NCBI RefSeq assembly: GCF_022662335.1 | Contig: NZ_JAKNQJ010000004.1 | Location: 248,001-312,000, forward strand | Direction: 5' to 3' | From: Sphingomonas sp. CROZ-RG-20F-R02-07 | GTDB taxonomy: Bacteria > Pseudomonadota > Alphaproteobacteria > Sphingomonadales > Sphingomonadaceae | DNA: 64,000 nt | In this document: positions 28,142 through 37,311 of the stretch, piece after piece | How the letters are laid out: every line of letters starts with the position of its first letter | How positions within the stretch are numbered: position 1 is the stretch's first letter | Made by a program: the position numbers and the translations under genes | Notes under the pieces: model-generated | The model's database searches: none | The model's input: only the letters and a program-made list of their open reading frames with translations | What the model was told of the DNA's origin: nothing

Positions 28142-30265
28142 TTGATCGAGCTCATCGTTTTCCTGCCGCTGCTCGCGGCCGCCATCGCCGGGTTCGGCAA
28201 CAAGGCGCTGGGGTTCACGCCGACCAAGTTGGTGACGACGGGCGCGTTGTTCGTCTCGTGCGCGCTCTCCTGGCCGGTGTTCATCGGTTATCTGTCGGGC
28301 CATAGCGCCGCGACCGTGGTGCCGGTGCTCGAATGGATCCACTCGGGCGACATGGACGTATCGTGGTCGCTGCGCGTCGACGCGCTCACCGCGGTGATGC
28401 TCGTCGTCATCACCAGCGTGTCCGCGCTCGTCCACCTCTATAGCTGGGGCTATATGAGCGAGGACCCGGACCAGCCGCGCTTCTTCGCCTATCTGTCGCT
28501 CTTCACCTTCGCGATGCTGATGCTCGTCACCGCGAACAACCTCGTCCAGATGTTCTTCGGCTGGGAGGGCGTGGGGCTCGCCTCCTATCTGCTGATCGGT
28601 TTCTGGTTCCGCAAACCCTCGGCCAATGCCGCCGCGATCAAGGCGTTCGTCGTCAACCGCGTCGGCGATCTGGGCTTCATGCTGGGCATCTTCGGCACGT
28701 TCCTGGTATTCGGCACGGTGTCGATCCCGGCGATCCTGGCCGCGGCGCCGCACATGGCCGGTTCGACGATCGGCTTTCTCTGGTTCCGCGCGGATACGAT
28801 GACCGTGCTCTGCCTGCTGCTGTTCGTCGGCGCGATGGGCAAGTCGGCGCAGCTCGGCCTTCACACCTGGCTGCCCGACGCGATGGAAGGTCCGACGCCG
28901 GTTTCCGCGCTGATCCACGCCGCCACGATGGTGACGGCGGGCGTGTTCATGGTGTGTCGCCTGTCGCCGATGTTCGAGACGTCGCCCGTGGCGCTCGGCG
29001 TGGTGACCACGATCGGGGCGGCGACGTGCCTGTTCGCGGCGACCTGCGGCCTGGTGCAGACCGACATCAAGCGCGTGATCGCCTATTCGACCTGTTCGCA
29101 GCTCGGCTATATGTTCTTCGCCGCCGGCGTTGGCGCCTATGGCGCGGCGATGTTCCACCTGTTCACGCACGCCTTCTTCAAGGCCTTGCTGTTCCTCGGC
29201 GCGGGTTCGGTGATCCACGCGATGCATCACGAGCAGGACATGCGCTATTATGGCGGCCTGCGTAAGCAGATCCCGGTGACGTTCTGGGGCATGATGGCGG
29301 GCACGCTCGCGATCACCGGCGTCGGCATTCCCGGCATCTTCGGCCTGCCACAGATCGGCTTTGCCGGCTTCCATTCGAAGGACGCGATCATCGAGGCGAG
29401 CTGGGCGGCGGGGCAGCCGGGCGTGTGGTTCGTCGGCGTGCTGGTGGCGCTCCTCACCAGCTTCTATTCGTGGCGCGTGATGTTTCTGACCTTCTGGGGC
29501 AAGCCGCGCTGGGCCGCATCCGAGCATATCCAGCATGCGCTGCACGACGCGCATGGTCATGGGCATGATGCGCACGGCCACGACGCGCACGGCCATCATC
29601 CGGACGAGGCACATGGCAATCCGGCGCAGGCCGAGGACTCGGGCGATCATCCGTCGGAACATGGTCCGTCGCAGCATGACCTGCCCGCCGGCACCGGCGG
29701 CTATCATCCGCACGAGAGCCCGCTGCCGATGCTCGTGCCGCTGATCCTGCTGTCGATCGGTGCGGTTGCGGCGGGCTTTGTCTTCCACGGCTATTTCATC
29801 GAGCCGACCGCCGGCGAGGACTATTGGAAGGGCGCGATCGCGTTCCGCGAGCATCTGATGCATGCGATGCACGGTGTGCCCGTGCCGGTGAAGCTTTCGG
29901 CTACCGCCGCCATGCTGCTGGGGCTGTTCACCGCCTGGTATGCCTATATCCGCGCACCGAATTTCCCGGCGCAGGTGACCGGGCAGTTCGGCATCCTCTA
30001 CCGTTTCCTCCTCCACAAATGGTATTTCGACGAGCTGTACCATCTGATCTTCGTGCGCCCCGCGTTCGCGATCGGACGGCTGCTCTGGCACCGCGGCGAC
30101 GAGAAGACGATCGACCGGTTCGGGCCGAACGGCTCGGCCTGGGTCGTGCAGATCGGCTCGCGCGTCGCCGGCCGCTTCCAGACGGGATATGTCTACACCT
30201 ATGCCTTCGTCATGCTGATCGGGCTGACCGCCGCGGTTACTTGGGCGATCGGATCCTTCCGATGA
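28142..30265 (+). CDS. nuoL: NADH-quinone oxidoreductase subunit L with His-rich insert
   Basis: A 707-residue antiporter-like proton-pumping subunit, the distal end of the membrane arm. Markers: FFGWEGVGLASYLLIGFW (with the essential Glu), GKSAQLGLHTWLPDAMEGPTPVSA (Lys/His channel), and the C-terminal lateral-helix region. The TTG start at 28142 lies 5 bases after nuoK. An unusual hydrophilic insert at about residues 459-530 contains about 17 histidines in some 68 residues. Confidence 0.96.
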   Translation: MIELIVFLPLLAAAIAGFGNKALGFTPTKLVTTGALFVSCALSWPVFIGYLSGHSAATVVPVLEWIHSGDMDVSWSLRVDALTAVMLVVITSVSALVHLYSWGYMSEDPDQPRFFAYLSLFTFAMLMLVTANNLVQMFFGWEGVGLASYLLIGFWFRKPSANAAAIKAFVVNRVGDLGFMLGIFGTFLVFGTVSIPAILAAAPHMAGSTIGFLWFRADTMTVLCLLLFVGAMGKSAQLGLHTWLPDAMEGPTPVSALIHAATMVTAGVFMVCRLSPMFETSPVALGVVTTIGAATCLFAATCGLVQTDIKRVIAYSTCSQLGYMFFAAGVGAYGAAMFHLFTHAFFKALLFLGAGSVIHAMHHEQDMRYYGGLRKQIPVTFWGMMAGTLAITGVGIPGIFGLPQIGFAGFHSKDAIIEASWAAGQPGVWFVGVLVALLTSFYSWRVMFLTFWGKPRWAASEHIQHALHDAHGHGHDAHGHDAHGHHPDEAHGNPAQAEDSGDHPSEHGPSQHDLPAGTGGYHPHESPLPMLVPLILLSIGAVAAGFVFHGYFIEPTAGEDYWKGAIAFREHLMHAMHGVPVPVKLSATAAMLLGLFTAWYAYIRAPNFPAQVTGQFGILYRFLLHKWYFDELYHLIFVRPAFAIGRLLWHRGDEKTIDRFGPNGSAWVVQIGSRVAGRFQTGYVYTYAFVMLIGLTAAVTWAIGSFR

Positions 30266-31785
30266 CCGGTTTCCCGATCCTCTCCGTGATGCTGGCGATC
30301 CCCATGATCGCCGCCGTCGTCTGCCTCTTCCTGTCTGCGGAAGGCGCGCGCCGGCTCGCACTCGCGGCCACGCTGGTCGACTTCGTGCTCGGCATCGTGA
30401 TGTGGGCGCATTACGACATCGGCGGTGCGCAGTGGCAGTTCGTCGAACATGCCGATCTGTTCGGCAGCTTCGCCTGGGCGCTGGGCATCGACGGCTTTGC
30501 GCTGATGCTCATCATGCTCAGCGTGTTCCTGATGCCAATCTGCATCGGCGCGAGCTGGCGTTCGGTGACGAACCGCGTGCCCGAATATATGGCCGCGTTC
30601 CTGTTCACCGAGGTGCTGATGATCGGCACGTTCGCGGCGCAGGATCTGTTCCTGTTCTATGTGTTCTTCGAGGCCGGGCTGATCCCGATGTACCTCATCA
30701 TCGGCATCTGGGGCGGCGCGAACCGGATTTACGCGAGCTACAAATTCTTCCTCTACACGCTGCTCGGTTCGGTCGTGATGTTCATCGCCATGCTCTACAT
30801 GGCGATCGACGCAGGCACGACGAGCATCCCGCTGCTGCAGGCGCACGACTTCCCCGCGCATGTGCAGACCTGGCTGTGGCTTGCCTTCTTCGCGTCGTTC
30901 GCGGTGAAGATGCCGATGTGGCCGGTGCACACCTGGCTGCCCGACGCGCACGTCCAGGCGCCGACCGCGGGTTCGGTGATCCTGGCGGGCGTGCTGTTGA
31001 AGCTCGGCGGCTATGGCTTCCTGCGCTTTTCGCTGCCGATGTTTCCCGAGGCATCGGGTCAGCTCACCTGGCTGATCTTCGGCCTGTCGGCGATCGCGGT
31101 GATCTACACTAGCCTCGTCGCTCTGGTGCAGAACGACATGAAGAAGCTGATCGCCTATAGCTCGGTCGCGCATATGGCGATCGTGACGATCGGTCTGTTC
31201 GCGTTCAACCGGCAGGGGCTCGAGGGCGCGATGCTGATGATGCTCAGCCACGGGCTGGTGTCGGGTGCGCTGTTCCTGTGCGTCGGCGTGATCTACGATC
31301 GGCTGCACACGCGCGAGATCGCACGCTATGGCGGCCTCAGCATCAACATGCCGCGCTACGCGCTGTTCTTCCTGTTCTTCACGATGGCGTCGATCGGGCT
31401 GCCGGGGACGAGCGGTTTCGTCGCCGAATTCCTGTCGCTGATGGGCACCTATCAGGTCTCGACCTGGATCGCTTTGCTGTGCACGACGAGCATCATCCTG
31501 GGCGCTGCCTATATGCTGTTCCTCTACCGCCGCGTCGCGTTCGGCGAGATCCGCTCGGACGAGGTGCGCGGCATGGCCGATCTGTCGGGCCGCGAGCTGT
31601 GGCTGCTGGCACCGATCGCGGCGGTCGTGCTGTGGATGGGCATCTATCCCGAAAGTTTCCTCAGCCCGATGCGCAAGGATATCGGCGTGCTGCTCGCGCG
31701 GGTCGACCGCGCGACGCCGCCGAGCGACTCCCGGCCGACATCCGGCCATCCTACCACGCCTGACGCGCATGCGGAGGCGCACTGA
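30262..31785 (+). CDS. nuoM: NADH-quinone oxidoreductase subunit M
   Basis: A 507-residue antiporter-like proton-pumping subunit. FYVFFEAGLIPMYLIIGIWGG carries the conserved Glu, AVKMPMWPVHTWLPDAHVQAPTAGSVILAG the channel Lys, and LVQNDMKKLIAYSSVAHM the second Lys region. The C-terminus ends in a short His/Pro/Thr-rich tail. The ATG overlaps the nuoL stop (ATGA). Confidence 0.97.
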   Translation: MTGFPILSVMLAIPMIAAVVCLFLSAEGARRLALAATLVDFVLGIVMWAHYDIGGAQWQFVEHADLFGSFAWALGIDGFALMLIMLSVFLMPICIGASWRSVTNRVPEYMAAFLFTEVLMIGTFAAQDLFLFYVFFEAGLIPMYLIIGIWGGANRIYASYKFFLYTLLGSVVMFIAMLYMAIDAGTTSIPLLQAHDFPAHVQTWLWLAFFASFAVKMPMWPVHTWLPDAHVQAPTAGSVILAGVLLKLGGYGFLRFSLPMFPEASGQLTWLIFGLSAIAVIYTSLVALVQNDMKKLIAYSSVAHMAIVTIGLFAFNRQGLEGAMLMMLSHGLVSGALFLCVGVIYDRLHTREIARYGGLSINMPRYALFFLFFTMASIGLPGTSGFVAEFLSLMGTYQVSTWIALLCTTSIILGAAYMLFLYRRVAFGEIRSDEVRGMADLSGRELWLLAPIAAVVLWMGIYPESFLSPMRKDIGVLLARVDRATPPSDSRPTSGHPTTPDAHAEAH

Positions 31786-33230
31786 TGGATTACGCCGCAA
31801 ATCTGGCGATGACGCTGCCCGAACTCGTGCTGGCACTCGGGGCGATCGCGCTGATGCTCGTATCCGCCTGGGGCGGGCAGGGCTCGACCCGCGCGGTTTC
31901 GATCGCCTCGGTCTTCGTGCTCGCGGGCGCGGGGATCGCGCTGGTGGGGCCGGCGTCGTCCGGCGCTTCGGCGTTCGGCGGCCTCTACCGTGCCGATGCG
32001 TTCGCCGCCTTCGCCAAGGTGCTGATCTATATCGCTTCGGCGGTGGCGATCATGATGGCGCCCGATTTCTTCCGCCGCACCGCGGGTGACGATCTGAAGC
32101 CCGAATATCCGGTGCTGATCCTGTTGTCCGCGGCGGGCATGGGAATGATGGTGTCGGCGGGCGACATGCTGACGCTCTATGTCGGGCTCGAACTCCAGAG
32201 TCTGGCGGCCTATGTGCTCGCGAGCTTCATGCGGCAGGACCAGCGTTCGGCGGAGGCTGGGCTCAAATATTTCGTGCTCGGCGCGCTGGCGAGCGGGATT
32301 CTGCTCTACGGCATCAGCCTCGTCTACGGTTTTGCCGGCACGACGCTCTTCAGCGGCATCGCGCAGGCCTATGCGGGCTCGCGGTCGCTCGGCCTGTTGT
32401 TCGGGCTGGTCTTCGTGTTCGCGGGCATCGCGTTCAAGATCTCGGCAGTGCCGTTCCACATGTGGACGCCCGACGTGTACGAGGGTGCGCCGACGCCGGT
32501 CACCGCCTTCTTCGCTTCCGCGCCCAAGGTCGCGGCAATGGGCCTCGCGGTGCGCGTTGCGGTCGGGGCGATGGGGCCCGCGGCCGACCAGTGGCGCCAG
32601 ATCGTGATCTTCGCCGCGCTCGCCTCGATCGTGCTCGGCGCCGTCGCGGCGATCGGACAGACGAACATCAAACGGCTGCTCGCCTATTCGTCGATCAACA
32701 ATGTCGGCTTTGCGCTCGTCGGCCTGGCGGCGGGCACGCCCGAGGGTGCGGCGTCGGTGCTGATGTACCTGACGATCTATGTCGCGATGACGCTCGGTTC
32801 GTTCCTGATCGTCCTCCAGATGCGCGCGCCCGACGGCACGCCGGTGGAGGACATCGCTGCGCTCTCCGGCCTGTCGCGGACGCGGCCGGGGCTCGCGGCT
32901 GCGCTGGCGATCTTCATGTTCAGCCTGGCCGGCATCCCGCCGCTGTTCGGCTTCTACGCCAAGTTCGCGGTGTTCCACGCCGCGGTCGCCGCCGGGCTTT
33001 TCCCGCTGGCGGTGGTGGGCATCGCGGCCTCGGTGATCGGCGCCTATTATTATCTGCGCGTGGTGAAGACGATGTATTTCGACGAGCCGGGCGCCGACTT
33101 CGCGCGGCTTGACAACCGGGTCGAGGGTGGGCTGATCGCGCTGGCGGCGCTGTTCAACTCGCCGATCGGCTATCTGGCGATACCTTTCCTGGGGGCGTGG
33201 AGCATGACAGCGGCACGCGCGCTGTTCTGA
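31785..33230 (+). CDS. nuoN: NADH-quinone oxidoreductase subunit N
   Basis: A 481-residue antiporter-like proton-pumping subunit. It shows LYVGLELQSLAAYVLASF (essential Glu), FKISAVPFHMWTPDVYEGAPTPVTAF (channel Lys) and KRLLAYSSINNVGFALVG. The one-base overlap with nuoM closes the operon core; the next gene, birA, starts inside its last 34 bases. Confidence 0.97.
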   Translation: MDYAANLAMTLPELVLALGAIALMLVSAWGGQGSTRAVSIASVFVLAGAGIALVGPASSGASAFGGLYRADAFAAFAKVLIYIASAVAIMMAPDFFRRTAGDDLKPEYPVLILLSAAGMGMMVSAGDMLTLYVGLELQSLAAYVLASFMRQDQRSAEAGLKYFVLGALASGILLYGISLVYGFAGTTLFSGIAQAYAGSRSLGLLFGLVFVFAGIAFKISAVPFHMWTPDVYEGAPTPVTAFFASAPKVAAMGLAVRVAVGAMGPAADQWRQIVIFAALASIVLGAVAAIGQTNIKRLLAYSSINNVGFALVGLAAGTPEGAASVLMYLTIYVAMTLGSFLIVLQMRAPDGTPVEDIAALSGLSRTRPGLAAALAIFMFSLAGIPPLFGFYAKFAVFHAAVAAGLFPLAVVGIAASVIGAYYYLRVVKTMYFDEPGADFARLDNRVEGGLIALAALFNSPIGYLAIPFLGAWSMTAARALF

Positions 33231-33946
33231 GTATCGTCCGCACGGTCGCGGATACCGGATCGACCAACGCCGACCTGCGCGACCTGGCCGCGTCCGGCGC
33301 CGAGGACGGGCTGTGGCTGCGCGCCGAGCGGCAAAGCGCGGGACGCGGACGGCTCGGGCGGGATTGGGCGTCGCCGGCAGGCAATCTCTATGCGAGCCAT
33401 CTGGTGCGGCTGCGACCCACCGATCCGCCCGCACCGACGCTGGCGCTGGTGGCCGCGGTGGCGCTCGAGGAGGCGGTGGACATCGTCGCGCGATCGCAGG
33501 GCCGGACGGTCGCGGCACGGCTCAAATGGCCCAACGATTTGTTGATCGACGGCGCCAAGGTTTCGGGCATCCTGCTGGAACGGGCCGGGGACTCTGTCGT
33601 GATCGGGATCGGCGTCAATCTGGCGCACCACCCCGATCTGCCCGATCGGCCGACCACCAGCCTGGCCGCACATGGCGTGGACGTTACGCCCACCAAGCTG
33701 CTGGAATCGCTTGCGGAGACGATGGGCCGCTGGATCGCGGCATGGCGCGCGGAGGGGCTCGCCCCGGTGCGCAGCCGCTGGCTCGAGCGCGCGCACCCGA
33801 TCGGCACCGCGCTCGGCGTGAACCTGCCCGATGGCGATGCGGTAACCGGCGCGTTCGACGGGCTCGACGCGAGCGGTGCGCTGCTACTCCGCCTTTCGGA
33901 TGGTGGACGGCGTATCGTCCACGCCGCCGACGTGTTTCTGGCATGA
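33197..33946 (+). CDS. birA: Biotin--[acetyl-CoA-carboxylase] ligase
   Basis: A 249-residue enzyme that makes biotinyl-AMP and transfers biotin to the carrier protein of acetyl-CoA carboxylase. Motifs: [27 protein letters not shown] (biotinyl-AMP loop) and [19 protein letters not shown]. It lacks the N-terminal DNA-binding domain of E. coli BirA, so it is a ligase only. The GTG at 33197 gives a 34-base overlap with nuoN; later starts would cut into the first strand, but a short non-ATG alternative near 33227 cannot be excluded. Confidence 0.92.
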   Translation: MEHDSGTRAVLSIVRTVADTGSTNADLRDLAASGAEDGLWLRAERQSAGRGRLGRDWASPAGNLYASHLVRLRPTDPPAPTLALVAAVALEEAVDIVARSQGRTVAARLKWPNDLLIDGAKVSGILLERAGDSVVIGIGVNLAHHPDLPDRPTTSLAAHGVDVTPTKLLESLAETMGRWIAAWRAEGLAPVRSRWLERAHPIGTALGVNLPDGDAVTGAFDGLDASGALLLRLSDGGRRIVHAADVFLA

Positions 33947-34014
33947 GCGCGGCGCCGGCCGATCGGGCGCGGTGGCGCGGCGCTCGAGCCGACCCGCACG
34001 AACCGAAGGATTGA
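33943..34014 (+). CDS. Possible 23-codon coupling ORF between birA and coaX
   Basis: An ATG overlapping the birA stop (ATGA) opens a 23-codon frame (starts [10 protein letters not shown]) that ends in TGA 5 bases before the coaX ATG; the GAAGGA ribosome site of coaX lies at its end. It is polar and Arg-rich with no family. It may only serve to bring ribosomes from birA to coaX, or it may be chance. Confidence 0.25.
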   Translation: MSAAPADRARWRGARADPHEPKD

Positions 34015-34019
34015 CGCCG

Positions 34020-34817
34020 ATGCTGCTCGCGATCGATGCCGGCAACACCAATGTCGTGTTCGCGCTCGTGGACACGGGGCTCGTCAAGGCCCGTTGGCGG
34101 ATCGCCACCGATCCGCGGCGCACCGCGGACGAATATGCCGTGTGGCTCAGCCAGTTGCTGACGCTCGCCGGCTATGATCGCGGCGTGGTCGACGGCGTCA
34201 TCATTGCCACCGTCGTGCCGCGCGCACTCCACAATCTGGAGGTGTTGGCGACGAAATATTTCGGCCGCGCGGCGCTGATCGCAGGGCGGGGTGCGGTCGA
34301 ATGGGGCATCGCGATCGATGTCGACGAGCCTGCATCGCTCGGCGCCGACCGCGCGGTGAACACCATCGCGGCGCATGCGCTCCATGCGGGCGACCTGATC
34401 GTGATCGATTTCGGCACCGCGACGACGTTCGATCTGGTCGACTATTCGGGCGCCTACAAGGGCGGGATCATCGCGCCGGGCATCAACCTGTCGCTCGATG
34501 CGCTCGTCACGGCGGCCGCCAAATTGCCGCGGATCGCGATCGAAGCGCCCGAAGAGACCAGCGTGATCGGCCGTAACACGGCGTCGCAGATGCACATCGG
34601 CATCTATTGGGGCTATGTCGCGATGATCGAGGGGCTGGTACACCGCATGAAATCCGAAGTGGGCCGGCCGGTGAAAGTGATCGCAACCGGCGGATTGGCC
34701 ACGCTTTTCGAAAAACAGACCGACGTGTTCGACGCGATCGAGCCCGATCTGACCATACAGGGGCTGGCGATGCTGTGGGATCGCGCCCATATCGAGACGG
34801 CAGCGCTCGCGCCGTGA
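34020..34817 (+). CDS. coaX: Type III pantothenate kinase
   Basis: A 265-residue ASKHA-fold kinase for the first step of coenzyme A synthesis. Motifs: [14 protein letters not shown] at the N-terminus (phosphate 1), [26 protein letters not shown] (phosphate 2), [15 protein letters not shown], and ATGGLATLF near the C-terminus. The ATG at 34020 has AAGGA upstream; the longer open frame runs back into birA and is rejected. It is the CoA-synthesis counterpart of birA in a conserved nuo-birA-coaX-rnj order. Confidence 0.95.
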   Translation: MLLAIDAGNTNVVFALVDTGLVKARWRIATDPRRTADEYAVWLSQLLTLAGYDRGVVDGVIIATVVPRALHNLEVLATKYFGRAALIAGRGAVEWGIAIDVDEPASLGADRAVNTIAAHALHAGDLIVIDFGTATTFDLVDYSGAYKGGIIAPGINLSLDALVTAAAKLPRIAIEAPEETSVIGRNTASQMHIGIYWGYVAMIEGLVHRMKSEVGRPVKVIATGGLATLFEKQTDVFDAIEPDLTIQGLAMLWDRAHIETAALAP

Positions 34818-34856
34818 TGGCCCGCGGGCGCAAAATCATTTCCTAGAAAGCAAAGA

Positions 34857-36491
34857 ATGACTCCCAAGAACGAACTTCTCTTCTGTGCGCTCGGCGGTTC
34901 GGGCGAAATCGGCATGAACGTCAATCTCTATGGCACCGAAGGCAAATGGGTGATGGTCGATCTCGGCATCACCTTCGCCGATCCGGGCTATCCCGGCATC
35001 GACGTGATCCTGCCCGATCTGCAATTCATCGAGGAACGGCTGGATGATCTGGTCGGCATCGTGCTGACCCACGGCCATGAGGATCATATCGGCGCGCTGC
35101 CCTATCTGGCCGAGGATCTGGGCGTCCCGCTCTATGCCACGCCCTTCACCGCGGGGCTGATCCGCGGAAAGCTGGAGGAGGAGGGCATCGCCAACCGCGT
35201 GAAGCTGCGCGTGATCGAGCCCGGCGCCGACTTCAAGGTGGGGCCGTTCGGTTTTCAGTTCGTGCCGATGTCGCATTCGATCCCCGAGGCCAATGCCCTG
35301 CTGATCGATACGCCGCACGGCCGCGTGTTCCACACCGGCGACTGGAAGATCGACGCCGCGCCGGTGATCGGCAACCCCGCCACCGCCGCCCAGCTCGCCG
35401 CGATCGGCGACGAGGGCATCGACGCGCTGGTGTGCGATTCGACCAACATCTTCAACGCCGAGGCCTCGGGATCCGAGAGCAGCGTGCGCAAGGGGCTGGC
35501 GGAATCGGTCGCCAAGGCCAAGGGGCGCGTGCTCGTCACCTCGTTCGCATCGAACGCGGCGCGGCTGGTAACGCTGGGCGAGGTCGCCAAGGAGACGGGA
35601 CGCAAGCTGTGCGTCACCGGCCGTTCGCTCGATCGGATCCTGAAGGTTGGCCGCGCCTGCGGCTATTTCAAGGATTTCCCCGAGACGGTCGATCCCGAGA
35701 CGGCGATGCGGCTGCCGCGCAACAAGGTGCTGATCGTGGCGACGGGCGGGCAGGGTGAGCCGCGCGCCGCGCTCGCGCGCGTGGCCGACGGCAGCCACAC
35801 CATCACGCTCGAACAGGGCGACACGGTGATCTTCTCCTCCAAGCAGATCCCCGGCAACGAAGTGGCCATCGGCCGCATCCAGAACACGCTGGCCGGCCGG
35901 GGCGTGTTTCTCGTCACCGAGCGCCAGGCGCACGTCCATGTCTCGGGCCATCCGGGCCGCCCCGAACTCGCGCAGATGTACGATTGGATCCGGCCCGACG
36001 TGCTGGTGCCCGTGCATGGCGAGATGCGGCACCTGATGGAGCATGCGCGCTTCGGCAACACCGAGGGCGTGCCGCAGAGCTTCGTGCAGACCAATGGCGA
36101 CGTGATCCGGCTGGCACCGGGCCCAGCCAAGAAAATCGGCACGGCGGCGATCGGCCGGCTGGTGCTCGACGGCGACGTGATCCTGCCCGCCGACGGCAAT
36201 TCGATCAACGAGCGTCGCCGGATCGCGATCAACGGCCAGATCTCGGTCGCGCTGGCGACCCGGGGCGGCCAGTTGATCGGCGATCCCGAGGTGCGCGTGC
36301 AGGGCGTGCCGGTCGAGGAGGATCGCGCGGCGTTTCTGGTCGAGGCGGTCGATGCGGTGCGCGCCACGCAGCGCGGCGGCCCGCGCGACACCGAAAAGAT
36401 GCGCGAGGCGATCCGGCTGGCGGTGCGCAAGGTCGCGGTGCGCTGGACGGGCAAGAAGCCGATCGTCGACGTCCTGATGATCCAGGCCTGA
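34857..36491 (+). CDS. rnj: Ribonuclease J
   Basis: A 544-residue metallo-beta-lactamase/beta-CASP RNase that acts as a 5' exonuclease and endonuclease in mRNA decay and rRNA maturation. The zinc motif is LTHGHEDHIGALPY near residue 75, with further metal residues in HTGDWKID. The beta-CASP part contains TSFASNAARL and VHVSGHPGRPELA, and the C-terminal domain follows (about 440-544). It starts 39 bases after coaX. Confidence 0.95.
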   Translation: MTPKNELLFCALGGSGEIGMNVNLYGTEGKWVMVDLGITFADPGYPGIDVILPDLQFIEERLDDLVGIVLTHGHEDHIGALPYLAEDLGVPLYATPFTAGLIRGKLEEEGIANRVKLRVIEPGADFKVGPFGFQFVPMSHSIPEANALLIDTPHGRVFHTGDWKIDAAPVIGNPATAAQLAAIGDEGIDALVCDSTNIFNAEASGSESSVRKGLAESVAKAKGRVLVTSFASNAARLVTLGEVAKETGRKLCVTGRSLDRILKVGRACGYFKDFPETVDPETAMRLPRNKVLIVATGGQGEPRAALARVADGSHTITLEQGDTVIFSSKQIPGNEVAIGRIQNTLAGRGVFLVTERQAHVHVSGHPGRPELAQMYDWIRPDVLVPVHGEMRHLMEHARFGNTEGVPQSFVQTNGDVIRLAPGPAKKIGTAAIGRLVLDGDVILPADGNSINERRRIAINGQISVALATRGGQLIGDPEVRVQGVPVEEDRAAFLVEAVDAVRATQRGGPRDTEKMREAIRLAVRKVAVRWTGKKPIVDVLMIQA

Positions 36492-36507
36492 GGCGGGGCG
36501 GGCGGCG

Positions 36508-36789
36508 ATGCGCTGGACGTCGGCGGTCGCGATCTACGTCCTGTTCTGGGCGTTCTCGGTGTTCCTCGTCCTGCCGTTCGGCGTCCGTACGACGGACGAG
36601 GTGGGCGGCGAACACATCCCCGGTCAGGCGGAGAGCGCGCCCCATGAGTTCGACATGAGGCGATTGGCGAAGCGCGTGACGTTGGTGGCGACGATCCTGT
36701 TCGTGCTGTTCCAGGTGAACTATCACTTCGAATGGATCACGCCGCTGTCGTTCGATTTCTTCGGGGCGCAGCGGGCGCTCGCCCGGTGA
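36508..36789 (+). CDS. DUF1467 small membrane protein
   Basis: A 93-residue protein with two hydrophobic segments (about 5-24 and 57-75) and a polar middle. FVLPFGVRTTDEVG-like LVLPFGVRTTDEVGGEHIPG is the recognisable DUF1467 block, a family of alphaproteobacterial membrane proteins of unknown role. It lies 16 bases after rnj and closes this long transcript; the inverted repeat copy 3 follows. Confidence 0.85.
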   Translation: MRWTSAVAIYVLFWAFSVFLVLPFGVRTTDEVGGEHIPGQAESAPHEFDMRRLAKRVTLVATILFVLFQVNYHFEWITPLSFDFFGAQRALAR

Positions 36790-36847
36790 CGGAAATGCCC
36801 GTCGCAGTTTAGAGCGGAGTGACATGAGCTTGATCGGATCACGAAAT

Positions 36848-36933
36848 CCGTTCGTGCTGAGCTTGTCGAAGCACGCTTTCTGCGCGCGCCTTCGCATTCT
36901 GAACAGGCTCTTCGACTAGCTCGGGGCGGACGG
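36848..36933. repeat. Paired inverted repeat, copy 3
   Basis: The arm at 36848-36874 shares CTGAGCTTGTCGAAGCAC with copy 2; the arm at 36904-36933 contains the diverged CTTCGACTAGCTCGG and ends GGACGG. It lies between the DUF1467 gene and the next operon. Confidence 0.78.
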
Positions 36934-37005
36934 AATAAAGTAACGCCATCAAACTCTAGCGGATTGATTTACGCGGATTTTACCTGTGACGGGCATGAAG
37001 GGCGG

Positions 37006-37311
37006 ATGCGATGCTCCCTTCCGGTCCTGTTTGCCCTTCAGGGAGCGGTGACGATCAGCGGTCTGTTCGCGCTGGCCGTCCAGCCGGCGCCCGATGCGGC
37101 GCTGCTGGCGGTGCCTCTGTCCGACGCTGCGGCGGACGGGATCGTCCGCATCGCGACGCACCATGGCGCGCAATTGATCGGCACCGGGCCTTTGGCCGGC
37201 TGGATCGTGCTGCGCGGAGGCGATGACGGGTTGCGCGGCGCGCTCCGCAGGATCGGCGTATTGCTGGTCGCGGCGCCGCCGGCCGGTTGCGGAACGGGAA
37301 CGCCGGCATGA
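37006..37311 (+). CDS. Small unknown protein coupled to the MCP-like gene
   Basis: A 101-residue protein I do not recognise. It starts with a hydrophobic segment (about 5-23) that may be a signal anchor, then an Ala/Gly/Leu-rich domain with alternating strand-like blocks ([20 protein letters not shown]). The ATG at 37006 follows AAGGGCGG closely; an upstream TTG at 36964 is less likely. The stop overlaps the MCP-like ATG (ATGA), so it is probably a partner, perhaps a periplasmic sensing accessory. That role is inference. Confidence 0.6.
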   Translation: MRCSLPVLFALQGAVTISGLFALAVQPAPDAALLAVPLSDAAADGIVRIATHHGAQLIGTGPLAGWIVLRGGDDGLRGALRRIGVLLVAAPPAGCGTGTPA

